Shown one piece after another: positions 63,433 through 64,000 of a stretch of DNA of 64,000 nucleotides. The stretch spans positions 1 to 64,000 of the forward strand of contig NZ_JACYXF010000015.1 of assembly GCF_015352985.1 (NCBI RefSeq), given 5' to 3'. The position numbers were made by a program, and so were the translations under genes. The notes below the pieces were generated by a model. The model saw only the letters and a list, made by a program, of their open reading frames with translations, was not told where the DNA came from and searched no databases. Positions within the stretch are counted from its first letter, which is position 1; every line of letters starts with the position of its first letter. This stretch comes from Noviherbaspirillum malthae. GTDB taxonomy: Bacteria; Pseudomonadota; Gammaproteobacteria; Burkholderiales; Burkholderiaceae_D.

Positions 63433-63789
63433 ATGGCCATCAGGCGAGATGCCCCCTTCACCACCAGTGATCAGCCGGCTGCAACTGCACAGCGCAGTCG
63501 GCTTGCCAGCGCCGGCGAGATCCTCAAAACTACGTATATGAATGGAATGGCGATCACCGCCTACCGCCTGTCGCCCGCCATTGGGGTTGCGCAGGCGCGC
63601 ATTAGTCAGATCGCCAACAACAAGCGCGCGATCACCGCTGACACTGATTGGCGTCCTGACGAATTCCATACGCTGGAGGCAAGCTTTTTCCTGAACCTGC
63701 AGCAGCGGCATGATTTGGACCCCGTTCGCGCCGCGTTAGGCAACCGTCTTGACGTGATCCCGACGTTTGATCGAGTTGAGGCTGGATAA
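63433..63789 (+). CDS. higA: HigA-like antitoxin, partly diverged
   Basis: 118 residues. GGAGGCAAG precedes the ATG. SAGEILKTTYMNGMAITAYR, LSPAIGVAQARISQIANNKR and AITADT match the helix-turn-helix of HigA antitoxins, as does FFLNLQQRHDLDPVRAALGN near the end. Between them, the usual ALRLxxYFGTS segment is replaced by DWRPDEFHTLEA, consistent with two compensating frameshifts. No higB toxin is found upstream, where it normally lies. The stop is followed immediately by the next start. Confidence 0.7.
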   Translation: MAIRRDAPFTTSDQPAATAQRSRLASAGEILKTTYMNGMAITAYRLSPAIGVAQARISQIANNKRAITADTDWRPDEFHTLEASFFLNLQQRHDLDPVRAALGNRLDVIPTFDRVEAG

Positions 63790-64000
63790 ATGCCGCGTAC
63801 TCCACTCGTCCAGTTCGACGTGGCAAACCTGCGTGACTGGGTCGATGCCTACCGCAACCATCCTGACAATCCAACCCGCACATTCCCGATGCGAAGTTCC
63901 GGTATTGCCAATGCCAAGGGGTGGACATGGGCGTCGATCGATCGGTCGTTGTTGAAAGGCGTGTTCGGCGAGCACCGCGCCCAGCGTCTGAGCCAATGGC
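63790..64000 (+). CDS. Unknown gene coupled to the HigA-like gene, cut by the window end
   Basis: The ATG directly follows the HigA-like stop (TAAATG). 70 codons are open to the last base: MPRTPLVQFDVANLRDWVDA, YRNHPDNPTRTFPMRSSGIA, KGWTWASIDRSLLKGVFGEH. Not recognised and not HigB-like. The position downstream of an antitoxin makes a partner role possible. Confidence 0.5.
   Translation, partial: MPRTPLVQFDVANLRDWVDAYRNHPDNPTRTFPMRSSGIANAKGWTWASIDRSLLKGVFGEHRAQRLSQW

Overview
The window looks like an accessory-rich chromosomal segment of a betaproteobacterium, most likely Burkholderiales and perhaps Oxalobacteraceae. This is inferred from the flagellin and FliD type, the pilE-pilV-pilW-pilX-pilY1-fimT minor-pilin operon, the major pilin with a sigma-54 type promoter, and the families of insertion sequences. 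No rRNA, tRNA, CRISPR array or replication origin was recognised.

Layout. 1-12 kb: an IS5-family element (copy 1), a TnpB relic, a CHASE2 / SH3-like / M48-lipoprotein operon, an IS630 element, a complete IS66 element with an 8-bp target duplication, a Calx-beta lipoprotein with a Thr-Thr-Pro tract, a second TnpB relic, a MASE1-like membrane protein and a MarR-like regulator. 12-18 kb: poorly characterised minus-strand genes (an orphan, a protein with an internally duplicated winged-helix-like module, and a frameshifted DUF262 protein fused to a papain- or transglutaminase-like C-terminus), followed by a long gene-poor stretch. 18.4-27.7 kb: a surface and motility island holding a large HAD-type protein, a GT2 glycosyltransferase with a TPR-like tail, fliC, flaG, fliD, fliT, a protein resembling the N-terminal half of large Fic proteins, fliS and a SAM methyltransferase. 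This layout suggests a flagellar filament operon with linked flagellin glycosylation. 27.8-31.5 kb: IS5 (copy 2, apparently identical to copy 1), IS30 and IS3 elements.

32-46.4 kb: the type IV pilus and cell-envelope region. It holds the major pilin with a sigma-54 type promoter and a strong terminator, a Sel1-repeat regulator, a frameshifted pRiA4b ORF3-like gene, a VanZ-like protein, a YjbH-type outer-membrane protein with a lipoprotein partner, the tightly overlapping minor-pilin/pilY1 operon, and a YcgR-like PilZ protein facing it. 46.5-50.3 kb: a 55-residue zinc-ribbon membrane protein, an XRE-type regulator and a membrane-fused spermidine-synthase-like protein.

50.3-64 kb: a graveyard of mobile elements. 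TnpB relics 3 and 4, an IS30-like transposase cut by an IS256 remnant whose terminal repeat appears to be split by a complete group II intron, an IS110 fragment and an IS630 element are interspersed with small orphan genes. These include two paralogous small membrane proteins ending in WFND, plus a third tail fragment. The window ends with a HigA-like antitoxin gene followed directly by an unknown gene that runs off the edge. All family names are assigned by recognising motifs in the translations; no database search was run.
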